Shown here one piece after another: positions 16,620 through 24,462 of a stretch of DNA of 64,000 nt. The stretch's first letter is position 1. Each line of letters starts with the position of its first letter. Made by a program: the position numbers and the translations under genes. Source of the stretch: Pseudomonas viridiflava (GTDB lineage: Bacteria; Pseudomonadota; Gammaproteobacteria; Pseudomonadales; Pseudomonadaceae); contig NZ_UPSE01000533.1 of the NCBI RefSeq assembly GCF_900573885.1, positions 268,992-332,991 on the forward strand, given 5' to 3'. The notes below the pieces were generated by a model. The model was not told the origin of the DNA. It saw nothing but the letters and a program-made list of their open reading frames with translations, and did no database searches.

Positions 16620-16771
16620 CGGGCCATGGGCAGGCGAGCTGCTGCTACGCCGAAATATCCTAACTACTATAGAAAACGGGCCACAGCGCAACGCTTACAG
16701 TCCTACTTAAAAGCGTTCACTACAGATCTATTCTGCCCCTCCATCACTAGGTAACGAGAGGGGCCTGGCGC

Positions 16772-17095
16772 ATGCTCTGTAGCATCAGAGACATTACCTT
16801 CGGGCGCGAGAGCAAACAATTACTTAATCAGATAGAAGGCTATTATCGAAACGGTAACTTTCTGAACATGTTCATATCCGGCGGCGTTATTATCCAATTG
16901 TTCGCCAAGAACCACGCACTACCTGCCGCTTATTCAGTATCGCAATTCGATTTCGATCTATATTCCCTAACCGTGGCCAGCGCACCGAAATTGGTCAGAT
17001 CCCGAGTTAGACTCGCAGCTGAAATCACTCTACTGTATGGCAACATCAGCGCTGCAGAAAGAGCATTCTGGAAGTGCATTAAAAATGCACACTAA
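16772..17095 (+). CDS. Possible hypothetical gene in the AT-rich patch
   Basis: 107 codons with a good GAGGGG site 8 nt before the ATG, unlike a random frame. The product, with MFISGGVIIQLFAKN in the middle, matches nothing I know. Base composition is AT-rich compared with the flanks, suggesting transfer. The 3' end overlaps the start of the next gene by 11 bp, and its last ~70 bases recur in degraded form before the second paralog (17635-17696). So the tail could be a promoter or leader segment rather than coding. Low confidence. Confidence 0.35.
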   Translation: MLCSIRDITFGRESKQLLNQIEGYYRNGNFLNMFISGGVIIQLFAKNHALPAAYSVSQFDFDLYSLTVASAPKLVRSRVRLAAEITLLYGNISAAERAFWKCIKNAH

Positions 17096-17612
17096 AGTTT
17101 TCTTCTTATCTCTTATTGCATTAACCGGCCATGCAAAAGCATTGTCTCCAACAGAAGAACTCGAACTAAAAATAAAGTACATGGTACCTTTTGCAAAAGC
17201 TTTTGCAGATTACGGTCTCAAATTTTCCTCTTGCAATAACGAGGAGAGGGACAAGCCGCCATTAAATATCTCAGACTTGGCATTTCTAAATCAGAAACAA
17301 GCCCAAATTTTACTTCTCAAAGAGCACAGACACCGAATATCCACATGCGCTCGAACGCAAGAGGACATTGTCATCCGCAAACACGTCGAGACGTTAGCCC
17401 TTCTACGCGACAAAGATATACTTCCAGCGGACCAGGAAATACTCGTTCAAACAATCGACTTTTACCCCGGCCTCGAAAGAGAGGCCGATGAACGACTTAA
17501 CAACGAAGCCGGACTTATCCCGCCAATGTTGCGCGAGCGTTTTTATCGAGTCGTAAAGGACAAGAGCCTGGACGTTAACGTATTCGATATCACCGAATCC
17601 TTGCCTGAATAG
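17085..17612 (+). CDS. Secreted protein of unknown function, paralog 1
   Basis: A 175-residue protein with a Sec signal peptide (MHTKVFFLSLIALTGHAKA). The mature part is helical and charged, with two cysteines (SSCNNEE and STCART) that could form a disulfide in the periplasm. It contains DKPPLNISDLAFLNQKQAQ, GLIPPMLRERF and ends ITESLPE. It is clearly homologous to the next gene along its full length. The family is not recognised. AT-rich codon use differs from the flanking genes, consistent with acquired DNA. Confidence 0.75.
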   Translation: MHTKVFFLSLIALTGHAKALSPTEELELKIKYMVPFAKAFADYGLKFSSCNNEERDKPPLNISDLAFLNQKQAQILLLKEHRHRISTCARTQEDIVIRKHVETLALLRDKDILPADQEILVQTIDFYPGLEREADERLNNEAGLIPPMLRERFYRVVKDKSLDVNVFDITESLPE

Positions 17613-17696
17613 GCGCGGTCCGTACCCGCACGTGAATCACTCTACTGTGTCGCAACATGAGCGCTACAGGATGAGCATTCTGGAACTGCATAAAAA

Positions 17697-18230
17697 ATGG
17701 ACACTAAAATTGCTCTCTTAACTCTACTTCTCGCGGCGTCAAGCGCAGCTTTTAGCGCTGACACTCAAGAGTCGGATTTCGAAGCGCTAGATCGATACAT
17801 GTTCCCCATGCGCAAGGCCACCGCCGACTTCGAAGAAAAATACAAACACTGCGAAAAGATAGAGTCAGAAAAACCGCCTCTAAAAGTTTCGGACATCTCC
17901 TTCCTGAAGCAAAGACAGGCACGATTGATGCTGCTTCGGGCGCAGAGACTGAGAACATCAGCTTGCATCTACCCGGAAGAAAACACGCTTATCCGCAAGC
18001 ACATAGAACTTTTAACTTTCTTCCGTGCAGAGAACTTGTTTCCAGCCGAAGTCGAGCGCCTTGAACAATCTCTGGATCTTTATTACGGCCTTGAAGGGAA
18101 TTATGACCGAAGGTCGAGAGAGGAATACGGCCTTATCCCGAAGGAAGTTCGAGAAAGGTTCGAGCAGGTTACTAAGGATAAGGGTCTTAAAATTAACGCA
18201 TTTGAAATAACCGCTTCTTTGCCGGAATAG
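17697..18230 (+). CDS. Secreted protein of unknown function, paralog 2
   Basis: A 177-residue protein with signal peptide MDTKIALLTLLLAASSAAFSA. It aligns with paralog 1 throughout: EKPPLKVSDISFLKQRQAR, (I)RKH(I/V)E.L, GLIPKEVRERF and the ending FEITASLPE. The two cysteines (KHCEK and TSACI) are conserved. The pair probably arose by tandem duplication of about 612 bp and has since diverged to roughly half identity. Function unknown; probably periplasmic. A REP pair follows. Confidence 0.75.
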   Translation: MDTKIALLTLLLAASSAAFSADTQESDFEALDRYMFPMRKATADFEEKYKHCEKIESEKPPLKVSDISFLKQRQARLMLLRAQRLRTSACIYPEENTLIRKHIELLTFFRAENLFPAEVERLEQSLDLYYGLEGNYDRRSREEYGLIPKEVRERFEQVTKDKGLKINAFEITASLPE

Positions 18231-18265
18231 TTGTAGCCCGACCTGCTCAGTCACCGAAGACAATC

Positions 18266-18349
18266 CCGTAGGAGCGACCTTGGTCGCGAAGGTGGCGAGC
18301 CGGTCGAGAGGGCCTTTTGCAGGATTCGCGACCAAGGTCGCTCCTACGG
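18266..18349. repeat. REP pair (GTAGGAGCGACCTTGGTCGCGAA type)
   Basis: 25-bp exact inverted arms (18266-18290 and 18325-18349); each arm is itself a GCGACC-TT-GGTCGC hairpin. Pseudomonas-type REP, located between convergent genes. Confidence 0.9.
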
Positions 18350-18365
18350 ATGGATGCATCGAGAC

Positions 18366-19625
18366 CTATTCGGGCGCCTTCAACAGCGCCGTATCCAGCA
18401 CCTTGGACGGCCCGCCGATTACGTCTTCGCTGACGCTGATGAAGTCTTTGGTGCTCACTACGTCCAGGCGCATCAACCCGCGGCTTACGTCGTCGAGAGA
18501 GTGTTTGTTGTCGGTGCGTTTGCGGATTTCGCGGTCCAGGTCTTGTAGCAAAAGCACCGCCCGGGCGGTGGCCTTGCCGCTGATGCTGTCGCCGCGCAGG
18601 GTGGTGACTTTGCGGCTCCATTTCTTCAGCTTGTCGTTTACCGCGTGGTAGCGCTCTTCGTTCATGCCGCCGGCGCGGTGCAGCAGTTCGATGGCGTAGT
18701 ACTCGGCCAGACCTTCGCTGATCCAGTCGCTTTTGTCGGTGTCGCGGATGCGGCTGAATACATGCACCAGTTCATGAACCAATGAGCTGGTGCCGTTTTC
18801 GCTTACCAATGGCCGGTCGGCATGCATAAACAGCGAGTTGGATGCCGACAGCCCGCCGCGCCACATCGGATCGCCTGCGCCTACCACCAGCAGCTTGGCC
18901 GGGTCGCGCGGGAACACCGCCTGCACCTGCGGCCAGACGAAGGTCAGCATGGTCAGCACGTCCATGCGCCGCACGCCGGAGCCAATCGGTGCGGCGACGG
19001 TGACATCGGTTTCGCCCAGCTTGGTGCGTCGGCTGCCGATTTTGCCGGCCAGAATCCAGCCCGTCGGGCGATCAAACAGGCGCGAGGGATTGTCGATGCG
19101 AAAACGGTTTTTGCCGATACGCGGCCAGCCGGTTTCGACGCTTTTCCAGCCTTTTGGCAGTTCGAACTGCAGCCGCGATACCAGCTCGGTGCCGTCGTGT
19201 TGGTCCAGGCGTGCGCTGGGGATCAGGTCGTCACCGCGCAGCAACGCCCAGTCGGCGGTCATGCGGGCGTCGTAACTGGTGGGCTTGTCGCCGGACGTGG
19301 GGCGCGGGTGGCTGATGCGCACGCGGTAGCTGAGGCTGGTTTTACCCTTGCCCGGCTGCCATACGCCTTGCTGCTCGCCGGCCTGAGCGCCGTTGAGCTG
19401 CCAAGTGCCGTCGGTGTTGAAATCGCTGTAGTAGCCTTTATCGCCCAGATCGAAACTCAGGCTGCGTACCGCTTCGCCGCGCTCCAGCGTCAGCCGCACT
19501 TCGGCCTGGTCGCTGTCAGGCAGCAGGCGCACGGTGTAATCGAGGTCGACTTTTTCCACGGCCCAGAGCGGCGTGCTGGCAAGCAGCAAGGTGGTGGCGA
19601 GCAGTGCGTGACGGAGGCTGGGCAT
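18366..19625 (-). CDS. Secreted gluzincin-type metallopeptidase (M61-like)
   Basis: A 419-residue protein with a signal peptide (MPSLRHALLATTLLLASTPLWA). The N-terminal half is beta-rich. The zinc site is HELVH at 284-288 in SSLVHELVHVFSRI, with the third ligand in SEGLAEYYAIEL ~16-20 residues later (E304 or E308). That spacing fits M1/M61 gluzincins. It probably acts in the periplasm; substrate unknown. The ATG at 19625 is preferred: AAGGAA lies 8 nt upstream and it yields a clean signal peptide; a longer frame to 19697 does not. Flanked by REP-type repeats on both sides. Confidence 0.85.
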   Translation of the reverse strand: MPSLRHALLATTLLLASTPLWAVEKVDLDYTVRLLPDSDQAEVRLTLERGEAVRSLSFDLGDKGYYSDFNTDGTWQLNGAQAGEQQGVWQPGKGKTSLSYRVRISHPRPTSGDKPTSYDARMTADWALLRGDDLIPSARLDQHDGTELVSRLQFELPKGWKSVETGWPRIGKNRFRIDNPSRLFDRPTGWILAGKIGSRRTKLGETDVTVAAPIGSGVRRMDVLTMLTFVWPQVQAVFPRDPAKLLVVGAGDPMWRGGLSASNSLFMHADRPLVSENGTSSLVHELVHVFSRIRDTDKSDWISEGLAEYYAIELLHRAGGMNEERYHAVNDKLKKWSRKVTTLRGDSISGKATARAVLLLQDLDREIRKRTDNKHSLDDVSRGLMRLDVVSTKDFISVSEDVIGGPSKVLDTALLKAPE

Positions 19626-19698
19626 GCAGACAATTCCTTTGTGATGCGGCGCGGTACGTCCGTATGACCGGGCCTCGGGTTTTTGATTCACCGCCATC

Positions 19699-19730
19699 GT
19701 AGGTTGGGTTGAGCAACGCGAAGCCCAACA
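19699..19730. repeat. Half copy of the GTAGGTTGGGTTGAGC repeat
   Basis: Diverged single unit of the palindrome at 10358-10432 (GTTGGG...CCCAAC ends kept). It lies just upstream of the metallopeptidase gene. Confidence 0.7.
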
Positions 19731-19750
19731 GGCCCCACCGGTACCCCCAA

Positions 19751-20200
19751 TCAGCCCGACCGGAAGATCATATAGTCTTCCCAGTCATCCTCGGGCACAG
19801 CGGTCTCACTGAGCATAGCGCCTGCCTGGGAAATACCGGCGTTGTGCACCATTTCCGGGTCGCCGCATACCAGCGGGTGCCAGCTTTCCAGATCTTTACC
19901 TTCAGCCACCAGCCGATAGCCGCAGGTGGGCGGCAGCCATTGGAATTCGCTGGCCTGGCCGGGCGTGAGCTGGATGCAGTCGGGCACGAAGTCGCGGCGC
20001 TTGGGGTAATTGCTGCAGCGGCAGGTTTTCAGGTCGAGCAATTTGCAGGCGATGCGCGTGTAGTAAACGCTGCCGTCATCTTCGTCTTCGAGCTTTTGCA
20101 GGCAGCACAGGCCACAACCATCGCACAGCGATTCCCACTCGTCCTGGTCGAGCTGGTCGAGGGTTTTGCGTTTCCAGAAAGGTTCGACTTTAGCGGCCAT
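19751..20200 (-). CDS. ycgN: YcgN family cysteine-cluster protein
   Basis: A 149-residue protein of the YcgN / UPF0260 family. The cysteine cluster is SLCDGCGLCCLQKLED near 24-40, then TRIACKLLD, KTCRCSNYPKR and VPDCIQL, a likely metal or iron-sulfur site. The family co-occurs with YcgL and Rnd in gammaproteobacteria, and here it lies in the same ~3.5-kb stretch on the same strand. Biochemical function is unknown. Start ATG at 20200. Confidence 0.93.
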   Translation of the reverse strand: MAAKVEPFWKRKTLDQLDQDEWESLCDGCGLCCLQKLEDEDDGSVYYTRIACKLLDLKTCRCSNYPKRRDFVPDCIQLTPGQASEFQWLPPTCGYRLVAEGKDLESWHPLVCGDPEMVHNAGISQAGAMLSETAVPEDDWEDYMIFRSG

Positions 20201-20310
20201 GGCGAGGTACGGGCTGGTGAAAAGGCCGGCAGTCTAGCGCCTGCCTTGGCACCGGCCAAGGCCGCATTGCCAAACGGTTGCAGGCCATTTGACCGGCCTG
20301 CGAACCAGTC

Positions 20311-21243
20311 TTAATAACCCTTGGAAAAGTCCACTTCGCCGCGCAGCGGTTCGCCGTTCTCAAAGCGTTTCAAGTTGTCCAGAAACAGCTGCGCCATCAA
20401 CGGCGGTTGCGTCGGCGCCGAACTGTGCCCGGTGAGCAACAGGCCGAACGCCGTCCAGAACGGATGACGCGCCGGCAGCGGCTCCTGGCGGCACACATCA
20501 ATAATGGCACCCGCCAGATGCCCGTCACGCAGCGCGGCGACCAAGTCGGCATCCACCACCGCCACCCCGCGCCCGGCATTGATAAACAACGCCGTCGGCA
20601 GAAACTGCGCGAACAGCGAGGCGTTATAAATATCGTGGGTACTCGGTGTGTCTGGCAGCAGGTTGATCACGTAATCCGCCTGCCCCACCAGCCGTGGCAA
20701 CTGATCCATCGCCGCCACTTCCTTGAACGGCGCCAACTCACGCGCCGAACTCGCCACGCCATACAACTCCACCCCAAACGGCGCCAAGAACTGCGCCACG
20801 CTCAGGCCGATATCACCCGTACCGACAATCACCACCCGCCGCCCAGCCAGGCTGCGCGGTGCATGATTATCCCAACGCCGTTCCACCTGAGCCGCCAGCC
20901 GCGCCAACACCTCGCGCTCGTGCGCCAACATATAAGTCAGCACATACTCAGCCATCACCTGACCGAAAATGCCCACCGCGCGAGTCAGCCGATAGCCCGT
21001 CGGCAAATCCTTCGCCAACAACGGCGTAATGCCCGCCCATGTCGACTGAAACCACTGCGGCACGTGGCCCTTACGCAACACCGACGCCAACAACCCCGGC
21101 TCCCCCAACCACACCCCACACTCTGGCGCCAAGCGCGCCAACTCGGTGGGATCATCACTGGCCACCAACTCCAGACCCGGTTGAGCCCCGCGCAGCAACT
21201 GCGCATACAAAGCGTGATCATGTTCAGCAACTAAAACGCGCAT
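20311..21243 (-). CDS. D-isomer-specific 2-hydroxyacid dehydrogenase (GhrA-like)
   Basis: A 310-residue NAD(P)H-dependent dehydrogenase. The Rossmann motif is GRRVVIVGTGDIGLSVAQFLAPFG near 134-157. The catalytic Arg is in FINAGRGVAVVD, the Glu in VCRQEPLPARHPFW and the His in LLTGHSSAPT. This matches glyoxylate/hydroxypyruvate reductase-like enzymes that reduce 2-oxoacids; substrate not certain. Its 5' flank (21244-21635) has no gene but holds a hexanucleotide repeat and two structured repeats, so its promoter context is unusual. Confidence 0.9.
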   Translation of the reverse strand: MRVLVAEHDHALYAQLLRGAQPGLELVASDDPTELARLAPECGVWLGEPGLLASVLRKGHVPQWFQSTWAGITPLLAKDLPTGYRLTRAVGIFGQVMAEYVLTYMLAHEREVLARLAAQVERRWDNHAPRSLAGRRVVIVGTGDIGLSVAQFLAPFGVELYGVASSARELAPFKEVAAMDQLPRLVGQADYVINLLPDTPSTHDIYNASLFAQFLPTALFINAGRGVAVVDADLVAALRDGHLAGAIIDVCRQEPLPARHPFWTAFGLLLTGHSSAPTQPPLMAQLFLDNLKRFENGEPLRGEVDFSKGY

Positions 21244-21382
21244 GTGACAGAAAAACCTTAAGACACGGGCTGCCTGAAGCAGCGCCTAAAAATGGATTCG
21301 CCAAGTTCCGCTGGCTTTTGACGTTGATTTTGCCTTTGCCTTTGCCTTTGCCTTTGCCTTTGCCTTCGCTTTGGCCCCTTCC
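21244..21382. other. Noncoding 5' flank of the hydroxyacid dehydrogenase gene
   Basis: First part of a 392-bp gene-free interval (21244-21635). It contains the TTTGCC microsatellite at 21329 and no recognisable promoter hexamers. The rest of the interval is two structured repeats. Confidence 0.6.
21329..21364. repeat. Hexanucleotide microsatellite (TTTGCC)6
   Basis: Six perfect tandem copies of TTTGCC, 86 bp upstream of the hydroxyacid dehydrogenase start. Such tracts can change length by slippage. Confidence 0.9.
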
Positions 21383-21497
21383 GAGCTTCTGAGCTAGAGC
21401 CAGGCAAGGCGCCCCGGAGCTTTAAAGCGGAGCGTGCTGCTGCACGTGAGCATTTAAAGCGAGGACGCAACGCGGCATGGCCGACGCCCAGGAGCTC
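21383..21497 (-). repeat. Structured repeat, copy A
   Basis: 115 bp with end arms GAGCTTCTG / CAGGAGCTC, stem GCTTTAAA / TTTAAAGC and apical hairpin CGTGC-TGCT-GCACG (21433-21446). It shares the boxes CTAG, AGGCAAGGC, TGAGCATT, AACGC and GCCGACGC with copies B, C and D. Strand is given by analogy with C and D, which read away from the upstream gene. Confidence 0.8.
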
Positions 21498-21516
21498 GCC
21501 CACGAAAGCTACTTCC

Positions 21517-21631
21517 GACCTCCTGGGCTAGCGCCAGGCAAGGCGCCCCGGAGCTTTGAAGCGGAGCGTACTCCGGTACGTGAGCATTCAAAGCGAGGAC
21601 GCAACGCAGCATGGCCGACGCTCAGGAGGTC
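21517..21631 (-). repeat. Structured repeat, copy B
   Basis: 115 bp with perfect end arms GACCTCCTG / CAGGAGGTC, stem GCTTTGAA / TTCAAAGC and apical hairpin CGTAC-TCCG-GTACG (21567-21580). It begins 4 nt after the ycgL stop codon, reading on the minus strand. Stems differ from copy A by paired changes. Confidence 0.85.
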
Positions 21632-21635
21632 GCTG

Positions 21636-21929
21636 CTACACAGGGTCGTTTCGGCGAAGGAGTTCTTCGGGTAGATGTTGAATGTACTCGTCCTCCGCCG
21701 GCGGCATCTGCAAGTGATACCCCTGCCCCTCAAGGTTCTCCAACACCTTATTAATGTCCTCGCGCGCCAGCTGCCGCTCCGGACTCAACACCAAATCAAA
21801 CGCATGCTTGGGCGGCCCAAACGCCACCAACAACGACTCCGGCACCTTCTTTAGGGCATCAGCCTTAAGCACATACAAGTACATCTCGTTTTTCTTCGGA
21901 CTGCGGTAAATCGAGCAAATCTGTTTCAT
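21636..21929 (-). CDS. ycgL: YcgL domain-containing protein
   Basis: A 97-residue protein with the YcgL fold: MKQICSIYRSPKKNEMYLYVLKADALKKVPE, then FGPPKHAFDLVLSPERQLAREDINKVL and a GYHLQMPP C-terminus. Function unknown, but linked by context to Rnd. Its start overlaps the rnd stop by 4 bp (21926-21929), indicating translational coupling. A structured repeat begins 4 nt after its stop. Confidence 0.94.
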   Translation of the reverse strand: MKQICSIYRSPKKNEMYLYVLKADALKKVPESLLVAFGPPKHAFDLVLSPERQLAREDINKVLENLEGQGYHLQMPPAEDEYIQHLPEELLRRNDPV

Positions 21930-23065
21930 GCCTGTTGTTCCTGGGTGTGGGCTGCCAGGCTGTCGAGCAGTTCCTGGCCCATCAATTCACGTCGCCAACC
22001 GCGCAGGGACTCGGGCAGTTGGTAAGGGCCGTTGGGGTAGCCGCTTTTAAGCAGCGCCTCGAGTACTTTTTTGCGCAGCATGATTTCCGGCGCGATATCC
22101 AGGCGCTCGGCTTCACGCTGGCCGACGGCGCGCAAGGTTTTCAGCAAGGCCGCCGCTTCCACCGGCAACGGCTCTGGCAGCGGCTCTGGCCATTGTTCGG
22201 CGGGTTTGGCGGCGGCTTGTTTGATCAGGCCGAGCAGAAACTCGCCGTCCTGGCGCACGGTTTTCGGGTGCATGTCTTCGATGCGCGCCAGTGCCACAAG
22301 GTTGTCGGGCTGGGTGCGCGCCATGGGCCACAGCGAGTTCTCGCGGATTACCCGGTTGCGCGGCAGGTTGCGCAAGCGCGCCTGCTGCTCGCGCCAGGCA
22401 TAGAGTTCGCGCAGCACGGCGAGTTTGGCCGGCGGCAGTTTCCAGCCGAGCTTGGCGTCGCGGTACACCTCGTTGGGGTCGATCTCGCGGCGCAGGTTGC
22501 TGACCATTTCTTCGCCGTCTTCCAGCACCCAGTCGAACTTGTCCGGGGCCAACCGCGCGCGCAGGGCCTGAAACACTTCGGCCAGGTGCAGCACGTCTTC
22601 GGCGGCGTAGCTGATTTGCGTCTCGGAAAGCGGCCGCTGCAACCAGTCGGAGCGGGTTTCGCCTTTGGGCAGGTCGATGTCCAGCACGCTCTGCACCAGT
22701 CGCGAGTAGCCCATCGAAAAACCAATGTTCAGGTAGGCCGCTGCAATTTGCGTGTCGAACAACGGCAGCGGCAAGGTGCCGGTAAGGCGGGAAAAGACTT
22801 CGAGGTCTTCGCTGCAGGCGTGTAGCACCTTGAGCACGGCAGGGTCGGACAGCAGCTCGGCGAAGGCATCCCAGTTCTGAATCAGCAGCGGGTCAATCAG
22901 AAAAACCTGGCTGCCGTCGCACACCTGCAACAGGCCGGCGATGGGATAGAAGGTGTCGACCCGCATGAATTCGGTGTCGAGGGCCACATAGGGCAGAAGT
23001 CGCCATTGGGCACATAACTGCGCCAAGCTGGCGTCATCGCGGATCCAATTGATTTCGATGGCCAC
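21926..23065 (-). CDS. rnd: Ribonuclease D
   Basis: A 379-residue 3'-5' exoribonuclease that trims tRNA and other small RNA precursors. DEDD catalytic residues: YVALDTEFMRVDTFYP (D, E), ACSEDLEVF and LPLFDTQIAAAYL (D), and YAAEDVLHLAEVF (Y, D). An HRDC domain follows (~210-290: YAWREQQARLRNLPRNRVI) with a second C-terminal HRDC-like region. Length matches the family. Overlaps ycgL by 4 bp. Divergent from the SMP-30-like gene. Confidence 0.96.
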   Translation of the reverse strand: MAIEINWIRDDASLAQLCAQWRLLPYVALDTEFMRVDTFYPIAGLLQVCDGSQVFLIDPLLIQNWDAFAELLSDPAVLKVLHACSEDLEVFSRLTGTLPLPLFDTQIAAAYLNIGFSMGYSRLVQSVLDIDLPKGETRSDWLQRPLSETQISYAAEDVLHLAEVFQALRARLAPDKFDWVLEDGEEMVSNLRREIDPNEVYRDAKLGWKLPPAKLAVLRELYAWREQQARLRNLPRNRVIRENSLWPMARTQPDNLVALARIEDMHPKTVRQDGEFLLGLIKQAAAKPAEQWPEPLPEPLPVEAAALLKTLRAVGQREAERLDIAPEIMLRKKVLEALLKSGYPNGPYQLPESLRGWRRELMGQELLDSLAAHTQEQQA

Positions 23066-23211
23066 ATGCCTCTCCTTAAATTTGCCGCGCAGTATATATC
23101 GAGCCCGGCTATGGCCGGTGATTCGAGCAGTGATTCACGGCTTGCCCTGTGGTATCGGCGCTCCTATGCTGCGGTCGTTTTGTCCGACAATAACCAGAAC
23201 AAGGATATGTC

Positions 23212-24273
23212 ATGAAAAAGTTTCTGGGCCTGGTGGCCCTGCTGCTGGTCATCGTGGTGGTGTACCTGCTGATCAAACCCAGCCCGATCGACCCGCTGGC
23301 CTGGACGCCGCCGCACGAGCCGGCCATGACCGGCGTGCTGGAACCCAACGATTCGTTGATGAAAGCCGAACTGCTCGCCAAAGGCCAGGTTCACGGCCCT
23401 GAAGACACCGCCGTCGACGCCGAAGGCCGCGTGTATGGCGGCACCCATGACGGCAAGATCATCCGCATCAAAACCGATGGCTCGGTCGAAACCTTCGTCG
23501 AAACCAAGGGCCGCCCGCTGGGCATGGACTTCGACGCCAACGGCAACCTGATCGTTGCCGACGCCTACAAAGGCTTGCTGAGCATCGACCCGCAAGGGCA
23601 GATCACCGTGCTGACGACCGAAGCCGGCGGTGTGCCGTTCCGCTTCACTGATGATGTGGACATCGCCAGCGACGGGCGTATTTATTTCTCCGATGCCTCG
23701 AGCAAATTCGAACAGCCCGACTACCTGCTCGACCTGCTTGAAGGCCGCCCGTATGGGCGTCTGCTGCGCTACGACCCGGCGAGCAAAACCACCGAGGTGC
23801 TGCTCAAAGACCTGTACTTCGCCAATGGCGTGGCGCTGTCGGCGAAAGAAGAGTTCGTGCTGGTTAACGAAACCTACCGCTACCGCATCAGCCGGCTCTG
23901 GCTCAAGGGTCCGAAAGCCGGCACCCACGACATCTTTATCGACAACCTGCCGGGCATGCCGGACAACCTGCAAGGCGACCGCGCCGGCACCTTCTGGGTC
24001 GCCCTGCCAACGCCACGCAAAGCGGACGCCGATTTCCTCCAGGGCCAGCCATTCCTGAAAGCACAAATGGCCAAACTGCCCCGCGCCCTGTGGCCGAAAC
24101 CGGCGAAATACGGCCTGGCCATTGCCGTGGACGAGCAAGGCAAAATCACCCGCAGCCTGCACGACACCAGCGGCAGCAACCTGCGCATGGTGACGTCGGT
24201 GAAACCAGTGGGCGGCTTCCTGTACTTCGGCAGCCTGGATAACGACCGCATCGGCAAACTGAAAATCGACTGA
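23212..24273 (+). CDS. SMP-30/gluconolactonase/strictosidine-synthase-like protein
   Basis: A 353-residue protein with an N-terminal membrane anchor (FLGLVALLLVIVVVYLLI) and a six-bladed beta-propeller. Visible repeats include GPEDTAVDAEGRVYGGTHDGKIIRI, GRPLGMDFDANGNLIVADAYKGL and FRFTDDVDIASDGRIYFSDASSKF. The C-terminal MVTSVKPVGGFLYFGSLDNDRIGKL is typical of strictosidine-synthase-like proteins. Probably a periplasmic, membrane-tethered lactonase or phosphotriesterase-like hydrolase; substrate unknown. Starts 146 bp from the divergent rnd, with AAGGA before the ATG. A REP pair follows. Confidence 0.88.
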   Translation: MKKFLGLVALLLVIVVVYLLIKPSPIDPLAWTPPHEPAMTGVLEPNDSLMKAELLAKGQVHGPEDTAVDAEGRVYGGTHDGKIIRIKTDGSVETFVETKGRPLGMDFDANGNLIVADAYKGLLSIDPQGQITVLTTEAGGVPFRFTDDVDIASDGRIYFSDASSKFEQPDYLLDLLEGRPYGRLLRYDPASKTTEVLLKDLYFANGVALSAKEEFVLVNETYRYRISRLWLKGPKAGTHDIFIDNLPGMPDNLQGDRAGTFWVALPTPRKADADFLQGQPFLKAQMAKLPRALWPKPAKYGLAIAVDEQGKITRSLHDTSGSNLRMVTSVKPVGGFLYFGSLDNDRIGKLKID

Positions 24274-24283
24274 AACAAGCTGT

Positions 24284-24366
24284 TGTAGGAGCCACCTTGG
24301 TGGCGAACCCTGCAAACGGAATTCTCGATCTGCGTATGCAGGGTTCGCTAGCAAGCTAGCTCCTAC
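24284..24366. repeat. REP pair with two different hairpin stems
   Basis: Outer arms GTAGGAGC...GCGAACCCTGCA pair with TGCAGGGTTCGC...GCTCCTAC. The left inner stem is CACC-TT-GGTG and the right one TAGC-AA-GCTA. Lies between the SMP-30-like gene and sseA. Confidence 0.88.
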
Positions 24367-24462
24367 GGGGCGGCGCGCTGGTTTTGGAGGCGGGCCTGGA
24401 AAAGGGCCGCTGTGGCCAAACGCGTTTATGATGAGCCCCCGATTTGTTCTCAGGTGCCCATC

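Larger units (their letters stand above)
17023..18230 (+). repeat. Ancient tandem gene duplication
   Basis: The sequence AATCACTCTACTG occurs at 17023 and again at 17635, and both copies continue with matching leader sequence (CAACAT.AGCGCT, GAGCATTCTGGAA) into the two paralogous genes. The unit is about 612 bp. Protein divergence shows the event is old. Confidence 0.7.
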
